Shown here piece after piece: positions 27,429-37,371 of a stretch of DNA of 64,000 nt (its first letter is position 1; each line of letters begins with the position of its first letter). The stretch covers positions 3,162,001-3,226,000 of the forward strand of contig NZ_CP023701.1 in NCBI RefSeq assembly GCF_008704535.1, written 5' to 3'. Both the position numbers and the translations under genes were made by a program. The stretch comes from Streptomyces subrutilus (GTDB taxonomy: Bacteria > Actinomycetota > Actinomycetes > Streptomycetales > Streptomycetaceae). Under the pieces are notes generated by a model, which searched no databases, was not told the DNA's origin, and saw only the letters and a list, made by a program, of their open reading frames with translations.

Positions 27429-29279
27429 TCACTCCACCGTCACCGACTTGGCGAGGTTACGCGGCTGGTCCACCTCGTTCCCGCGCGCGGTCGCCAGCTC
27501 GCAGGCGAACACCTGCAACGGCACCGTCGCCACCAGCGGCTGGAGCAGCGTGGGCGTGGCGGGGATGCGGATCAGGTGGTCGGCGTAGGGCACGACCGCC
27601 TCGTCGCCCTCCTCGGCGATCACGATGGTGCGCGCCCCGCGCGCCCGGATCTCCTGGATGTTCGACACGATCTTGCCGTGCAGCACCGACCGGCCGCGCG
27701 GCGAGGGCACGACCACCACGACCGGCAGGTCCTGCTCGATCAGCGCGATCGGGCCGTGCTTGAGCTCGCCGGCCGCGAAGCCCTCGGCGTGCATGTACGC
27801 CAGCTCCTTCAACTTGAGCGCGCCCTCCAGCGCCACCGGGTAGCCGACGTGCCGGCCCAGGAACAGCACCGTGTTCTTGTGGGCGAGGGAGCGCGCGAGC
27901 TCGCGCACCGGCTCCATGGTCTCCAGCACGGTGTCCACCGCCGCGGCGATGTCCGACAGCTCCCGCACCACCACGTCGACCTCGTCGCCCCACTTCGTGC
28001 CGCGCACCTGGCCGAGGTAGAGCGCGACGAGGTAGCAGGCGACGAGCTGGGTGAGGAAGGCCTTGGTGGAGGCGACGGCCACCTCGGGGCCGGCGTGGGT
28101 GTAGAGCACGGCGTCGGACTCGCGCGGGATCGTCGAGCCGTTGGTGTTGCAGACGGCCAGCACCTTGGCGCCCTGCTCGCGGGCGTGCCGCAGGGCCATC
28201 AGGGTGTCCATGGTCTCGCCGGACTGGGAGATGGCGATCACCAGCGTCCGCTGGTCCAGGATCGGGTCGCGGTAGCGGAACTCGCTCGCCAGCTCCGTCT
28301 CGCAGGGGATGCGGGTCCAGTGCTCGATGGCCAGCTTCGCGATCATGCCGGCGTGGTAAGCCGTGCCGCAGGCCACGACGACGACCTTGTCGACCTCGCG
28401 CAGGACCGCGGCGGGGATGCGCACCTCGTCCAGGGTCAGCGAGCCGTTCGCGTCGATCCGGCCCAGCAGGGTGTCGGCGACGGCCTTCGGCTGCTCGGCG
28501 ATCTCCTTGAGCATGAAGTAGTCGTAGCCGCCCTTCTCGGCCGCCGACGCGTCCCAGTCCACGTGGTAGGCCCGCACCTCGGCGGGCGCGCCGTGGAAGT
28601 CGGTGACGGTGACCCCGTCGCGGCGCAGCTCGACCACCTGGTCCTGGCCCAGTTCGATCGCGGACCGGGTGTGCTCGATGAACGCGGCGACGTCCGAGGC
28701 GAGGAAGTTCTCGCCCTCTCCGACGCCGACCACCAGGGGCGAGTTCCGGCGGGCGCCGACGACCACGTCCGGGGCGTCGGCGTGTACGGCGACCAGCGTG
28801 AAGGCGCCCTCCAGCCGCCGGCAGACGCGCCGCATCGCCTCGGGGAGGTCGTGTCCGGCGGCCGGGAACTCCTCCGCCAGCAGGTGCGAGACGACCTCGG
28901 TGTCGGTCTCGGACTCCAGCCGGTGGCCGCGTTCGGCCAGTTCGGCGCGCAGGGCGGCGAAGTTCTCGATGATCCCGTTGTGGACGACGGCCACGCGCCC
29001 CGCGTTGTCGAGGTGCGGGTGGGCGTTGACGTCGGTGGGCCCGCCGTGGGTCGCCCACCGGGTGTGGCCCAGTCCCGTGGAGCCGGCCGGCAGCGGGCGC
29101 CCGACCAGCTCCTTCTCCAGGTTGACCAGTTTCCCGGCCTTCTTGACGGCGGCCAGCCCGCCGTCGGCGAGGACGGCGACCCCGGCCGAGTCGTAGCCGC
29201 GGTACTCCAGCCGCTTGAGTCCGGCGATGACCACATCGAGCGCCGACTGCGCTCCCACGTAACCCACAATTCCGCACAT
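27429..29279 (-). CDS. glmS: Glucosamine-6-phosphate synthase (isomerising)
   Basis: 616 aa. It makes glucosamine 6-phosphate from fructose 6-phosphate and glutamine, the first step to UDP-GlcNAc. Cys2 (MCGIVGYVG) is the N-terminal nucleophile of the class II amidotransferase domain (1-240). Two SIS domains follow (about 290-600), with [25 protein letters not shown] and [22 protein letters not shown]. The C-terminus [12 protein letters not shown] is canonical. ATG 29279 is forced by Cys2. No Shine-Dalgarno sequence is present, but TAACCT ends 7 nt upstream, so the mRNA is probably leaderless. Confidence 0.97.
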   Translation of the reverse strand: MCGIVGYVGAQSALDVVIAGLKRLEYRGYDSAGVAVLADGGLAAVKKAGKLVNLEKELVGRPLPAGSTGLGHTRWATHGGPTDVNAHPHLDNAGRVAVVHNGIIENFAALRAELAERGHRLESETDTEVVSHLLAEEFPAAGHDLPEAMRRVCRRLEGAFTLVAVHADAPDVVVGARRNSPLVVGVGEGENFLASDVAAFIEHTRSAIELGQDQVVELRRDGVTVTDFHGAPAEVRAYHVDWDASAAEKGGYDYFMLKEIAEQPKAVADTLLGRIDANGSLTLDEVRIPAAVLREVDKVVVVACGTAYHAGMIAKLAIEHWTRIPCETELASEFRYRDPILDQRTLVIAISQSGETMDTLMALRHAREQGAKVLAVCNTNGSTIPRESDAVLYTHAGPEVAVASTKAFLTQLVACYLVALYLGQVRGTKWGDEVDVVVRELSDIAAAVDTVLETMEPVRELARSLAHKNTVLFLGRHVGYPVALEGALKLKELAYMHAEGFAAGELKHGPIALIEQDLPVVVVVPSPRGRSVLHGKIVSNIQEIRARGARTIVIAEEGDEAVVPYADHLIRIPATPTLLQPLVATVPLQVFACELATARGNEVDQPRNLAKSVTVE

Positions 29280-29286
29280 AGGCGGC

Positions 29287-29292
29287 AGGTTA
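29287..29292 (-). promoter_or_regulatory. -10 element, leaderless glmS
   Basis: Minus-strand TAACCT, 7 nt before the glmS ATG. The 217-nt divergent region to coaA is otherwise G+C-rich and shows no glmS-ribozyme-like structure that I can recognise. Confidence 0.5.
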
Positions 29293-29484
29293 CGCCGTGG
29301 CGGGGCGCCTGCCCGGGACCTGGACGAGACGAGAACCCGCCCGGTCGAACGCCCCGGGCGGGGCCGTCGGCGCGCCCGGGTCGGCCGGGCCCCGCCGGCC
29401 GCGCGCCGATCGGCCCGACCCGGGCCGGCCGCGGGGCCGTCGTCACGTGACCGACCCCACCACCCACAACCGCCCGCCAGCCCC

Positions 29485-29490
29485 GACAAT
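29485..29490 (+). promoter_or_regulatory. -10 element, leaderless coaA
   Basis: GACAAT ends 6 nt before GTG 29497, with no Shine-Dalgarno sequence. It has the same form as the boxes of the methyltransferase and ABC-F genes. Confidence 0.5.
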
Positions 29491-29496
29491 GGCGGT

Positions 29497-30546
29497 GTGA
29501 TCACTTCGCCGCCACGAAGCAGCACGCCGGACGACGCAACGGAGCGCACCGGTCCGGACGGGTCCGCCCCGCGGTCCGCCCATCGCCGGACCCCCGAGGC
29601 CTCACCGTACGTCGACCTCACCCGCGCCGAGTGGAGCGCCCTGCGCGAGCGCACCCCGCTCCCGCTCACCGCCGACGAGGTCGAGCGGCTGCGCGGTCTG
29701 GGGGACGTCATCGACCTCGACGAGGTCCGCGACGTCTACCTGCCGCTCTCCCGCCTCCTCAACCTCTACGTCGGCGCCACCAGCAACCTCCGCGGCACCC
29801 TGAACACCTTCCTGGGCGACGCGGGCAACGGCCACGGCGCCCAGCAGGGCACCCCCTTCGTCATAGGGGTCGCCGGCTCCGTCGCCGTCGGCAAGTCCAC
29901 CGTGGCCCGCCTCCTCCAGGCCCTCCTCGCCCGCTGGCCCGAGCACCCCCGCGTGGAGCTGGTCACCACCGACGGCTTCCTGTACCCGATGAAGGAGCTC
30001 CAGCGCCGCGGGCTCACCTCCCGCAAGGGCTTCCCCGAGTCCTACGACCGCCGCGCCCTGACCCGCTTCGTCGCCGACATCAAGGCCGGCAAGGACGAGG
30101 TCCGGGCCCCGGTCTACTCGCACCTGATCTACGACATCGTGCCGGGCGAGGAGCTGGTCGTGCGCCGCCCGGACATCCTCATCGTCGAGGGCCTCAACGT
30201 CCTCCAGCCGGCCCTGCCCGGCAAGGACGGCCGCACCCGGGTGGGCCTCGCCGACTACTTCGACTTCAGCGTGTACGTGGACGCCCGCCCGGAGGACATC
30301 GAGCGCTGGTACCTGGGACGCTTCCGCAAGCTGCGCGAGACGGCCTTCCAGAACCCCTTCTCGTACTTCCGCAAGTACACCCAGGTCTCCGAGGAGGAGG
30401 CCCTGGAGTACGCGCAGACGATGTGGCGGACGATCAACCGGCCCAACCTGCTGGAGAACGTCGCCCCCACCCGCGGCCGCGCCACCCTGGTGGTCCGCAA
30501 GGGCCCCGACCACAAGGTGCAGAAACTCAGCCTGCGCAAACTCTGA
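29497..30546 (+). CDS. coaA: Type I pantothenate kinase
   Basis: 349 aa. It phosphorylates pantothenate, the first step of CoA synthesis. The P-loop [18 protein letters not shown] is at about residues 125-142. [25 protein letters not shown] and FDFSVYVDA are type I hallmarks. The first 35 residues are an actinobacterial extension of low complexity. The start is GTG 29497, supported by its -10 box. It is divergent from glmS. Confidence 0.95.
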   Translation: MITSPPRSSTPDDATERTGPDGSAPRSAHRRTPEASPYVDLTRAEWSALRERTPLPLTADEVERLRGLGDVIDLDEVRDVYLPLSRLLNLYVGATSNLRGTLNTFLGDAGNGHGAQQGTPFVIGVAGSVAVGKSTVARLLQALLARWPEHPRVELVTTDGFLYPMKELQRRGLTSRKGFPESYDRRALTRFVADIKAGKDEVRAPVYSHLIYDIVPGEELVVRRPDILIVEGLNVLQPALPGKDGRTRVGLADYFDFSVYVDARPEDIERWYLGRFRKLRETAFQNPFSYFRKYTQVSEEEALEYAQTMWRTINRPNLLENVAPTRGRATLVVRKGPDHKVQKLSLRKL

Positions 30547-30594
30547 CCGCGGGACCGCTCTACGGCCGTGGGGCCGTGCGGGCCGTGGACCGCC

Positions 30595-30600
30595 TAGGGT
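30595..30600 (+). promoter_or_regulatory. -10 element, leaderless DUF389 gene
   Basis: TAGGGT ends 6 nt before ATG 30607, with no ribosome-binding site. Confidence 0.5.
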
Positions 30601-30606
30601 GCGGGC

Positions 30607-31575
30607 ATGCTGCATCTGCGGATGATCACCCCGCCCGATCTCACCGAGACGGTGGTCTCGCTCGTCCGCGGGACGGTCGGGACCACCCATCTGGTCGTGT
30701 TCACCGGCGCCGCCCGCGACCCGGCCGGGGACGTGGTGCTCTGCGACGTGGCCCGCGAGGCCGCGGACGAGCTGCTCGTCGAGCTGAGGCGGGTACGCCT
30801 GGACGAGCTCGGCTCGATCGCGGTCGACGACATCGACCTCTCCCTCTCCCGACGGGCCGACCGGGCCGAGGAGGAGGCGCCGGGCGAGGCCGCGGACGCC
30901 GTGATCTGGGAGCAGCTGACCGAGGCGACCCACGAGGAGTCGACCCTCTCGATCACCTACCTGGCGTTCCTGTCGATCGCCACCATGATCGCGGCCTGCG
31001 GGGTGGTCCTCGACAACGCCGTCCTGATCGTCGGCGCGATGGCCGTCGGCCCGGAGTTCGGCCCGCTCGCCGGGGTCTGCGCCGCCCTGGTCCGGCGCGC
31101 GCCGCGACTCGCGGGCCGCTGCCTGACCGCCCTCCTGGTGGGCTTCGCGGTGGCGATGCTGGCCACCACGGCGTTCAGCCTGGTGATGGACGCCCTCGGC
31201 CAGTTCCGGCCCGAGATGCTCGACACCCCGCGCCCGAACACCAGCTTCATCTGGCAGCCGGACTCGTTCTCCTTCGTCGTGGCCCTGCTGGCCGGCGTGG
31301 CCGGGGTGCTCTCGCTGACCTCGGCCAAGTCGGGGGCCCTGGTCGGCGTGGCCATCTCGGTGACCACCGTCCCGGCCGCCGCCAACGCCGCCGTCGCCCT
31401 CGGCTACGGGGAGTACGCCCAGATGTGGGGCTCGGTCGAGCAGCTGCTGCTGAACCTCGCCGGGATCATGGTCTCGGGCACCCTCACCCTCCTGGCCCAG
31501 AAACTGCTGTGGCGCACCCAGCAGAACCGGATGGTCCGCGAGCCGGGCGCGCCACGTGCGGCGGGGAAGGGCTAG
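30607..31575 (+). CDS. DUF389 membrane protein
   Basis: 322 aa. An N-terminal ferredoxin-like cytosolic domain (1-85) and an acidic linker (EEEAPGEAADAVIWEQL) precede a DUF389 domain with about six membrane spans. These include YLAFLSIATMIAACGVV, AVLIVGAMAVGPEFGPLAG (the conserved GAM.vgPefgPl motif) and ALVGVAISVTTVPAAAN. The function of DUF389 is not established. It lies between coaA and convergent glmM, and is likely monocistronic from its own promoter. Confidence 0.92.
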   Translation: MLHLRMITPPDLTETVVSLVRGTVGTTHLVVFTGAARDPAGDVVLCDVAREAADELLVELRRVRLDELGSIAVDDIDLSLSRRADRAEEEAPGEAADAVIWEQLTEATHEESTLSITYLAFLSIATMIAACGVVLDNAVLIVGAMAVGPEFGPLAGVCAALVRRAPRLAGRCLTALLVGFAVAMLATTAFSLVMDALGQFRPEMLDTPRPNTSFIWQPDSFSFVVALLAGVAGVLSLTSAKSGALVGVAISVTTVPAAANAAVALGYGEYAQMWGSVEQLLLNLAGIMVSGTLTLLAQKLLWRTQQNRMVREPGAPRAAGKG

Positions 31576-31640
31576 GTCGTCTCTTTCGGATCTTGTCGGC
31601 CGAGCCCGAAGAGACGGCCTGGGGCCGGGCGGCCTAGCCC
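31569..31640. terminator. Imperfect inverted repeat joining two convergent stop codons
   Basis: GGGCTAGG (31569-31576) pairs with CCTAGCCC (31633-31640), and inside it CGTCTCTTTCGG (31578-31589) pairs imperfectly with CCCGAAGAGACGG (31605-31617). Each outer arm contains the TAG stop of one convergent gene. It is likely a bidirectional terminator. Confidence 0.65.
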
Positions 31641-32992
31641 AGGGCCGACTTCACGACGTCGGCCAGCCGGCCGGCCACGGCACGGGCCTGCTCGATGTCG
31701 GCGGCCTCCACCATGACCCGTACCAGCGGCTCGGTGCCGGACGGGCGCAGCAGCACGCGGCCGGTGGAGCCGAGCTCGCGCTCCGCGTCCACGACGGCCG
31801 CGGCGAGGTCGCCGGAGGTCGTCACCCGGGACTTGTCCACGTCGGGCACGTTGATCAGCACCTGCGGCAGCCGCTGCATGACCCCCGCCAGCTCGGCCAG
31901 CGGGCGGCCGGTGGCCACCACGCGCGCGGCCAGCAGCAGGCCGGTCAGGGTGCCGTCGCCGGTCGTCGCGTGGTCGAGGATGATCACGTGGCCGGACTGC
32001 TCGCCGCCCAGCGCGTAGCCGTGCTGCTTCATCGACTCCAGGACGTAGCGGTCGCCGACGCCGGTCTGGACGACGTGGATGCCCTCGGCCTCCATCGCCA
32101 GCTTGAAGCCGAGGTTCGACATCACGGTGCCGACGACGGTGTTCTCGCGCAGCTGCCCGGCCTCGCGCATGGCCAGGGCCAGGACGGCGAGGATCTGGTC
32201 GCCGTCGACCTCCTCGCCGGCTCCGTCCACGGCCAGGCAGCGGTCGGCGTCGCCGTCGTGCGCGATGCCGAAGTCGGCGCCGTGTTCGATCACGGCCGCC
32301 TTGAGCAGGCCCAGGTGGGTGGAGCCGCAGCCCTCGTTGATGTTGAGGCCGTCCGGCTCGGCGCCGATCGTGACGACCTCGGCACCCGCCCGGGCGAAGG
32401 CCTCGGGCGACACGAACGCGGCCGCGCCGTGCGCCTCGTCCAGGACGATCTTCAGGCCGTCGAGACGGTTCGGGAGGACCCCGATGAGGTGGGCGACGTA
32501 CTTGTCGAAGCCCTCGGTGTAGTCGGAGATCCGGCCGACGCCCGAGCCGGTGGGCCGGTCCCAGGGAGCACCGGTGCGGTGCTCCTCGTAGACCGACTCG
32601 ATCCGGTCCTCCAGCTCGTCGGCGAGCTTGTGGCCGCCGCGCGCGAAGAACTTGATCCCGTTGTCGGGCATCGCGTTGTGGCTGGCGGAGAGCATCACGC
32701 CGAGGTCGGCACCCAGCGCACCGGTGAGATACGCCACCGCCGGGGTGGGCAGCACACCGACGCGCAGGACGTCCACGCCCGCGCTCGCCAGGCCGGCCAC
32801 GACGGCGGCCTCCAGGAATTCGCCGGAGGCCCGGGGGTCACGGCCGACCACGGCAGTGGCCCGGTGGCCCGCGAAGGTACCCGCCTCGGCCAGTACGTGG
32901 GCTGCCGCCACGGAGAGACCGAGCGCCAGCTCAGCCGTCAGATCCGCGTTGGCGACGCCGCGTACACCGTCCGTCCCGAAGAGTCGTCCCAC
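31634..32992 (-). CDS. glmM: Phosphoglucosamine mutase
   Basis: 452 aa. It converts glucosamine 6-phosphate to the 1-phosphate. It starts [14 protein letters not shown], and the phosphoserine loop [16 protein letters not shown] is at about 100-115. The metal loop DGDADRC (about 245), GEQSGH (about 325) and the phosphate-binding [14 protein letters not shown] complete the four domains. GTG 32992. The enzyme acts directly after GlmS in UDP-GlcNAc synthesis, although the genes are 2.3 kb apart on the same strand. Confidence 0.96.
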   Translation of the reverse strand: MGRLFGTDGVRGVANADLTAELALGLSVAAAHVLAEAGTFAGHRATAVVGRDPRASGEFLEAAVVAGLASAGVDVLRVGVLPTPAVAYLTGALGADLGVMLSASHNAMPDNGIKFFARGGHKLADELEDRIESVYEEHRTGAPWDRPTGSGVGRISDYTEGFDKYVAHLIGVLPNRLDGLKIVLDEAHGAAAFVSPEAFARAGAEVVTIGAEPDGLNINEGCGSTHLGLLKAAVIEHGADFGIAHDGDADRCLAVDGAGEEVDGDQILAVLALAMREAGQLRENTVVGTVMSNLGFKLAMEAEGIHVVQTGVGDRYVLESMKQHGYALGGEQSGHVIILDHATTGDGTLTGLLLAARVVATGRPLAELAGVMQRLPQVLINVPDVDKSRVTTSGDLAAAVVDAERELGSTGRVLLRPSGTEPLVRVMVEAADIEQARAVAGRLADVVKSALG

Positions 32993-33060
32993 TGTTGTCC
33001 TCCCGAGTTTCTGCTTCGCTTTGTGACCGCTTGTGCCAGGTATTGCCGCTTGTGGCGGTA

Positions 33061-33108
33061 AACGAACCGCCCCGGCAGCACAGAAAGTGCTGCCGGGGCG
33101 GTTTCGTT
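33061..33108 (-). terminator. rpsI-rplM operon terminator
   Basis: Arms of 21 and 22 nt (33061-33081, 33087-33108) with one bulge and a 5-nt AGAAA loop, directly after the rpsI stop. Confidence 0.9.
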
Positions 33109-33127
33109 GCAGAACAGCAGGCGCAGA

Positions 33128-33649
33128 TTAACGCTTGCTGTACTGCGGAGCCTTACGGGCCTTCTTGAGACCGGCCTTCTTGCGCTCGACCGCACGGTCG
33201 TCGCGGGAGAGGAAGCCGGCCTTCTTCAGCGCCGGGCGGTTGTTGTCCACGTCCGCCTCGTTCAGCGCACGGGCCACGCCGAGGCGCAGGGCGCCGGCCT
33301 GGCCGGAGACGCCGCCACCCGAGATGCGGGCGATGATGTCGTAGCGGTTGTCGAGCTCAAGGAGCTTGAACGGCTCGTTGACTTCCTGCTGGTGCACCTT
33401 GTTGGGGAAGTAGTCCTCAAGGGTGCGACCGTTGATCTTCCACTTGCCGGTGCCCGGGACGATCCGGACGCGGGCGATGGCGTTCTTGCGACGGCCCAGG
33501 CCGGCGGCCGGCTGGGGGTCGCCGAAGCGGCCGGCAAGGGACTCGGAGGTGTAGTCGCCCTCGACGACGACCTCGGACTCGCTGGTGTACTCCTCGACGT
33601 TGCCCTCGAACTCGTCGACGGGGGTCGTCTCGGCGGTGGTCTCGGCCAC
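33128..33649 (-). CDS. rpsI: 30S ribosomal protein S9
   Basis: 173 aa. The S9 core starts at [19 protein letters not shown] (about 50) and ends in the basic [11 protein letters not shown] tail that reaches the P-site tRNA. The first 45 residues are acidic and Ser/Thr/Glu-rich, the usual actinobacterial extension absent from E. coli S9. It is second gene of the rplM-rpsI operon, 42 nt after rplM. Confidence 0.97.
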   Translation of the reverse strand: MAETTAETTPVDEFEGNVEEYTSESEVVVEGDYTSESLAGRFGDPQPAAGLGRRKNAIARVRIVPGTGKWKINGRTLEDYFPNKVHQQEVNEPFKLLELDNRYDIIARISGGGVSGQAGALRLGVARALNEADVDNNRPALKKAGFLSRDDRAVERKKAGLKKARKAPQYSKR

Positions 33650-33691
33650 GATGCTCCTCAGAATTTTCTACGTCTTAGGGGGTGGCCGGAA

Positions 33692-34135
33692 CTACTGCGC
33701 GACCTGGGTGATCTCGAACGGCACCGGCTGCTGGGCAGCGTGGGGGTGCTGGTCGCCCGAGTAGACCTTCAGCTTCGAGAGCATCTGACGGCCCAGGGTG
33801 TTCTTGGGGAGCATGCCCTTGATGGCCTTCTCGACGGCCTTCTCCGGGTTGTTCGCCAGGAGGTCGTCGTAGCGCACCGAGCGGAGACCGCCCGGGTAGC
33901 CGGAGTGGCGGTAGGCCATCTTCTGCGACGCCTTGTTGCCGGACAGGTGAACCTTGTCGGCGTTGACGATGATGACGAAGTCGCCCATGTCCATGTGCGG
34001 GGCGTAGGTCGGCTTGTGCTTGCCACGCAGGAGGGCAGCGGCCTGGGTCGCCAGACGGCCGAGGACAACGTCCTGGGCGTCGATGACGAGCCACTGGCGC
34101 GAGATGTCGCCGGGCTTGGGGCTGAACGTACGCAC
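33692..34135 (-). CDS. rplM: 50S ribosomal protein L13
   Basis: 147 aa of standard length. L13 signatures include [38 protein letters not shown] and [21 protein letters not shown] 34135 with GAAGG upstream. First gene of the operon with rpsI. A 234-nt leader region separates it from the membrane-protein gene upstream. Confidence 0.97.
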   Translation of the reverse strand: MRTFSPKPGDISRQWLVIDAQDVVLGRLATQAAALLRGKHKPTYAPHMDMGDFVIIVNADKVHLSGNKASQKMAYRHSGYPGGLRSVRYDDLLANNPEKAVEKAIKGMLPKNTLGRQMLSKLKVYSGDQHPHAAQQPVPFEITQVAQ

Positions 34136-34369
34136 GCGTATGCCTTCGCTTCTTCAGTGGTGGGTCATCCCCAGGGCATGAGCCCAGAGGGACGGGTCCT
34201 GACAGGGTCACCACGGACGATCACGACAGCCCTCGTTCACAGCGGCGACGCAAGCCGCGTGAACTGCTGGTCATCGGTCCGGTGGACCGGCGCAAGGCCC
34301 TTTCACGTGAGAATGAGCAAGCCAATACGCATAACAAACCAGCAGAGTACCCAAGCAGACCCGTACGGG

Positions 34370-35668
34370 TCAAAACGCGGTCCGCGATGCCGATCGTGCT
34401 GGCTTCGCGGCGCACTCCGGTTCGGTCCTGGGTGGGGACCCCGCAGTTGTTACGGGGTCCACAGTAACCCGTCCGGAGCACAGCGCACGACGCGCCAGCA
34501 CGATCGCCAGGCCGCACAGCACGAAACAGTCCTTGAACGCCCGCCGCTTGCGCTCCAGCTCCGAGGGCCACGGGACCCCCGCCAGCTGCGGCACCAGGGC
34601 CGCCCAGAACCAGGGCGAGCGGGGCATCGAGCCGGGCCGCACCCCCGAGGCCAGCAGCAGCGGCACCACCACCAGCAGGTAGTGGTCGAAGGACGGCCGG
34701 GACACCAGGAATGCGGCGAGCATCACCATGCAGGCCGTCTCCACCAGCCGCAGCTCGCCCCCGTCCGCGTCCTCCTCCGCCCGCCGCCAGCGCACCCACA
34801 CCGCCCACAGCCCGACCCCCGCGCCCGCGAAGGCCACCAGCACCGCCACCGGCTCCGGCACCCCCAGCCGCGGCAGCACCGCGATCGGCGAGGCGTCCCA
34901 CGGCAGCGCGTACGCGTCCTGCCCCTTCAGCAGGAACGGCAGGGTCTTGGTGAAGAACAGCGACGGACTCGGCATCAGCAGCGCCCCGGCCAGCGACAGC
35001 AGCAGCGGCACCAGCACCGCCGCGGCCAGCCCGCGCCACCGCCGGGCCAGCAGGAACAGCAGCCCGATCGGCACCAGCATCGGCTTGCACGCGATGGCCA
35101 GCCCGATCACCACCCCGGCCGCCCCCCAGTGCCTGCGGTGCGCCAGCAGCAGGGCCACCGGCAGCGCCGCCGCCGAGATGGCGGTCCAGTTGCCGATCAG
35201 CACGAGGTTCACGTACGGCTTGTAGGCGAGGGCCAGCACCGGGAAGCCGATGACCGCGAACCGCGAGCGCAGCGGCACCGAGAACAGCCGCAGCGCCGCC
35301 AGCCAGCCCGCCCCCAGCAGCCCCGACATCCCCACCGGCAGCAGCCACCGCAGCGCGGTCTGCGGCAGCAGCGCCTCCGGGACGGCCATGAGCACGGCGC
35401 TCGGCAGGTACAGGAAGCGCTTGTCCTCGTACGGGGAGCCGCCCTCCAGCAGCGTCTGCGCGGCCTTGACCACGAAGGCGTTGTCCGAGCCCCAGTTCTC
35501 CCGCAGGCTCGTGGACACCGCGATCCCCAGCAGCACCGCGAGCGACAACAGCTGCCAGGGCCGCGCGGCGGGGCGCAGCAGCCACCCGACCAGCCGGTCC
35601 CCGGCCGGCCCGCTCGCGGCGGCCCCCCGCTGCCGCCTTATCCGCCAGATGCCAGGGCGCAGCCCCAC
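34370..35668 (-). CDS. GT87-like integral membrane glycosyltransferase
   Basis: 432 aa with about ten membrane spans. It resembles the DUF2029/GT87 polyprenol-phosphate-mannose-dependent mannosyltransferases. Typical are an Asp-containing first luminal loop (NWGSDNAFVVKAAQTLLEGGSPYEDKRFLYLP), GNWTAISAAALPVALL and SRPSFDHYLLVVVPLLL. It may act in lipoglycan or protein O-mannosylation; the acceptor is unknown. It ends at a small hairpin (GACCCGTACGGGTC, 34358-34371) containing the stop codon. Monocistronic. Confidence 0.82.
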   Translation of the reverse strand: MGLRPGIWRIRRQRGAAASGPAGDRLVGWLLRPAARPWQLLSLAVLLGIAVSTSLRENWGSDNAFVVKAAQTLLEGGSPYEDKRFLYLPSAVLMAVPEALLPQTALRWLLPVGMSGLLGAGWLAALRLFSVPLRSRFAVIGFPVLALAYKPYVNLVLIGNWTAISAAALPVALLLAHRRHWGAAGVVIGLAIACKPMLVPIGLLFLLARRWRGLAAAVLVPLLLSLAGALLMPSPSLFFTKTLPFLLKGQDAYALPWDASPIAVLPRLGVPEPVAVLVAFAGAGVGLWAVWVRWRRAEEDADGGELRLVETACMVMLAAFLVSRPSFDHYLLVVVPLLLASGVRPGSMPRSPWFWAALVPQLAGVPWPSELERKRRAFKDCFVLCGLAIVLARRALCSGRVTVDPVTTAGSPPRTEPECAAKPARSASRTAF

Positions 35669-35709
35669 GACGCCTCCCCCTCACTCCCGCGCGGGGGGCG
35701 GTCGTCCCC

Positions 35710-37329
35710 CTAGCGCTTGCGCTCGACTCTACGTTCGTCCCAGACGGGCTCCTGAGTCTCCCGCACCACACCGTCCGAACCGAAGACCAGGTAACGGTCA
35801 AATGTGCGCGCGAACCACCGGTCGTGCGTGACGCACAGCACAGTCCCGTCGTACGACTCCAGGCCGTCCTGCAGCGCCTCGGCCGATTCCAGGTCCAGGT
35901 TGTCCGTCGGCTCGTCCAGCAGCAGGGCCGTGGTGCCCGCCAGCTCCAGCAGCAGGATCTGGAAGCGCGCCTGCTGGCCGCCCGACAGCTTGTCGAACGG
36001 CTGGTCGCCCTGGCGCTCCAGCTCGTAGCGGCGCAGCACCGACATCGCCGCGCCCCGGTCCTTGGCGCACTGGGCCCACAGGATGTCCACGAGGGTCCGG
36101 CCGAAGAGCTCGGGGTGGGCGTGGGTCTGCGCGAAGTGGCCGGGAACCACCCGCGCGCCCAGCTTCCACGTCCCGGTGTGCTTCACGTCCTCGCCGGCCA
36201 GCAGCCGCAGGAAGTGCGACTTGCCCGAACCGTTCGAGCCCAGCACCGCGACCCGCTCGCCGTAGAAGACCTCCAGCGAGAACGGCTTCATGAGCCCGGT
36301 GAGCTCCAGGTTCTCCACCGTGAGCGCCCGCACGCCGGTCCGGCCGCCCTTGAGGCGCATCCGGATGTCCTGCTCGCGCGGCGGCTCCGGCGGCGGCCCG
36401 GCCTCCTCGAACTTCTTCAGCCGGGTCTGGGCCGCGGCGTACCGCGAGGACAGCTCGTGGCTGATCGACGCCGCCTGGCGCAGGCTGAGCACGAGCTTCT
36501 TCAGCTGGGCGTGCTTCTCCTCCCAGCGGCGCTTGAGCTCCTCGAAGCGGGCGAACCGCTCCCGGCGCGCCTCGTGGAAGGTGTCGAAGCCGGCGCCGTG
36601 CATCCAGACGTCCGAACCGTCGAGCCCCGGCTCGACACTGACGATCTTCTGCGCGGAGCGGGCGAGGAGCTCCCGGTCGTGGCTGATGAAGAGCACCGTC
36701 TTGCGGGTCGTGCGCAGCTGCTCCTCCAGCCAGCGCTTGCCGGGCACGTCGAGGTAGTTGTCCGGCTCGTCGAGCAGCAGCACCTCGTCGGGGCCGCGCA
36801 GCAGTGCCTCCAGGACCAGCCGCTTCTGCTCGCCGCCCGACAGCGTGCGCACCTCGCGGAACTGCGCGCTGTCGTACGGCACGCCGAGCGCGGCCGTGGT
36901 GCAGACGTCCCAGAGCGTCTCGGCCTCGTACCCCTGGACGTCCGCCCAGTCGCTGAGCGCCTGCGCGTACGCCATCTGCGCGGCCTCGTCGTCGACGGTG
37001 AGGATCCGCTCCTCGGCCAGGTCCACGGCCTTCGCCGCCGCCCGGATCCGGGGCTGGGACACCGACACCAGCAGGTCCCGCACCGTCGTCTCGTCCCGCA
37101 CGGAGCCCACGAACTGCGACATCACGCCGAGGCCGCCGGTCACCGTCGTCCCGCCGCCGTGCGGCTGCAGCTCGCCGGAGATCAGCTTGAGCAGTGTGGT
37201 CTTGCCGGCGCCGTTCGCGCCCACCAAGGCGACCACGGACCCCTCCCCCACCCGGAAGGAGGCGTCCGACAGGAGCACCCGCCCGTCGGGAAGGTAGTAC
37301 TCCAGGTGGCTGGCTTCGAGATGTCCCAT
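35710..37329 (-). CDS. ABC-F family ATPase
   Basis: 539 aa with two ABC cassettes and no membrane spans. Cassette 1: Walker A GANGAGKTTL, signature LSGGEQKRLVLEAL, Walker B VLLLDEPDN. Linker (about 245-330) rich in charged helix (RRWEEKHAQLKKLVLSLRQ). Cassette 2: GSNGSGKSHFLRLLAG, LSGGQQARFQILLLEL, LLLDEPTDNLDLESA. ABC-F proteins act on the ribosome, either relieving stalling or protecting from antibiotics. This one sits in a housekeeping context next to truA. ATG 37329 is preferred because GACAAT lies 7 nt upstream. Confidence 0.93.
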   Translation of the reverse strand: MGHLEASHLEYYLPDGRVLLSDASFRVGEGSVVALVGANGAGKTTLLKLISGELQPHGGGTTVTGGLGVMSQFVGSVRDETTVRDLLVSVSQPRIRAAAKAVDLAEERILTVDDEAAQMAYAQALSDWADVQGYEAETLWDVCTTAALGVPYDSAQFREVRTLSGGEQKRLVLEALLRGPDEVLLLDEPDNYLDVPGKRWLEEQLRTTRKTVLFISHDRELLARSAQKIVSVEPGLDGSDVWMHGAGFDTFHEARRERFARFEELKRRWEEKHAQLKKLVLSLRQAASISHELSSRYAAAQTRLKKFEEAGPPPEPPREQDIRMRLKGGRTGVRALTVENLELTGLMKPFSLEVFYGERVAVLGSNGSGKSHFLRLLAGEDVKHTGTWKLGARVVPGHFAQTHAHPELFGRTLVDILWAQCAKDRGAAMSVLRRYELERQGDQPFDKLSGGQQARFQILLLELAGTTALLLDEPTDNLDLESAEALQDGLESYDGTVLCVTHDRWFARTFDRYLVFGSDGVVRETQEPVWDERRVERKR

Positions 37330-37336
37330 GCCGCGC

Positions 37337-37342
37337 ATTGTC
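37337..37342 (-). promoter_or_regulatory. -10 element, leaderless ABC-F gene
   Basis: Minus-strand GACAAT, 7 nt before ATG 37329. It overlaps the alternative in-frame ATG (37338), which argues for the downstream start. Confidence 0.5.
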
Positions 37343-37371
37343 CAGGCCGGGGGCGCCCGGGCCCAAACGGA

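Noticed and set aside
29280..29496. glmS ribozyme upstream of glmS
   Set aside because: The glmS transcript appears leaderless and no ribozyme core can be recognised.
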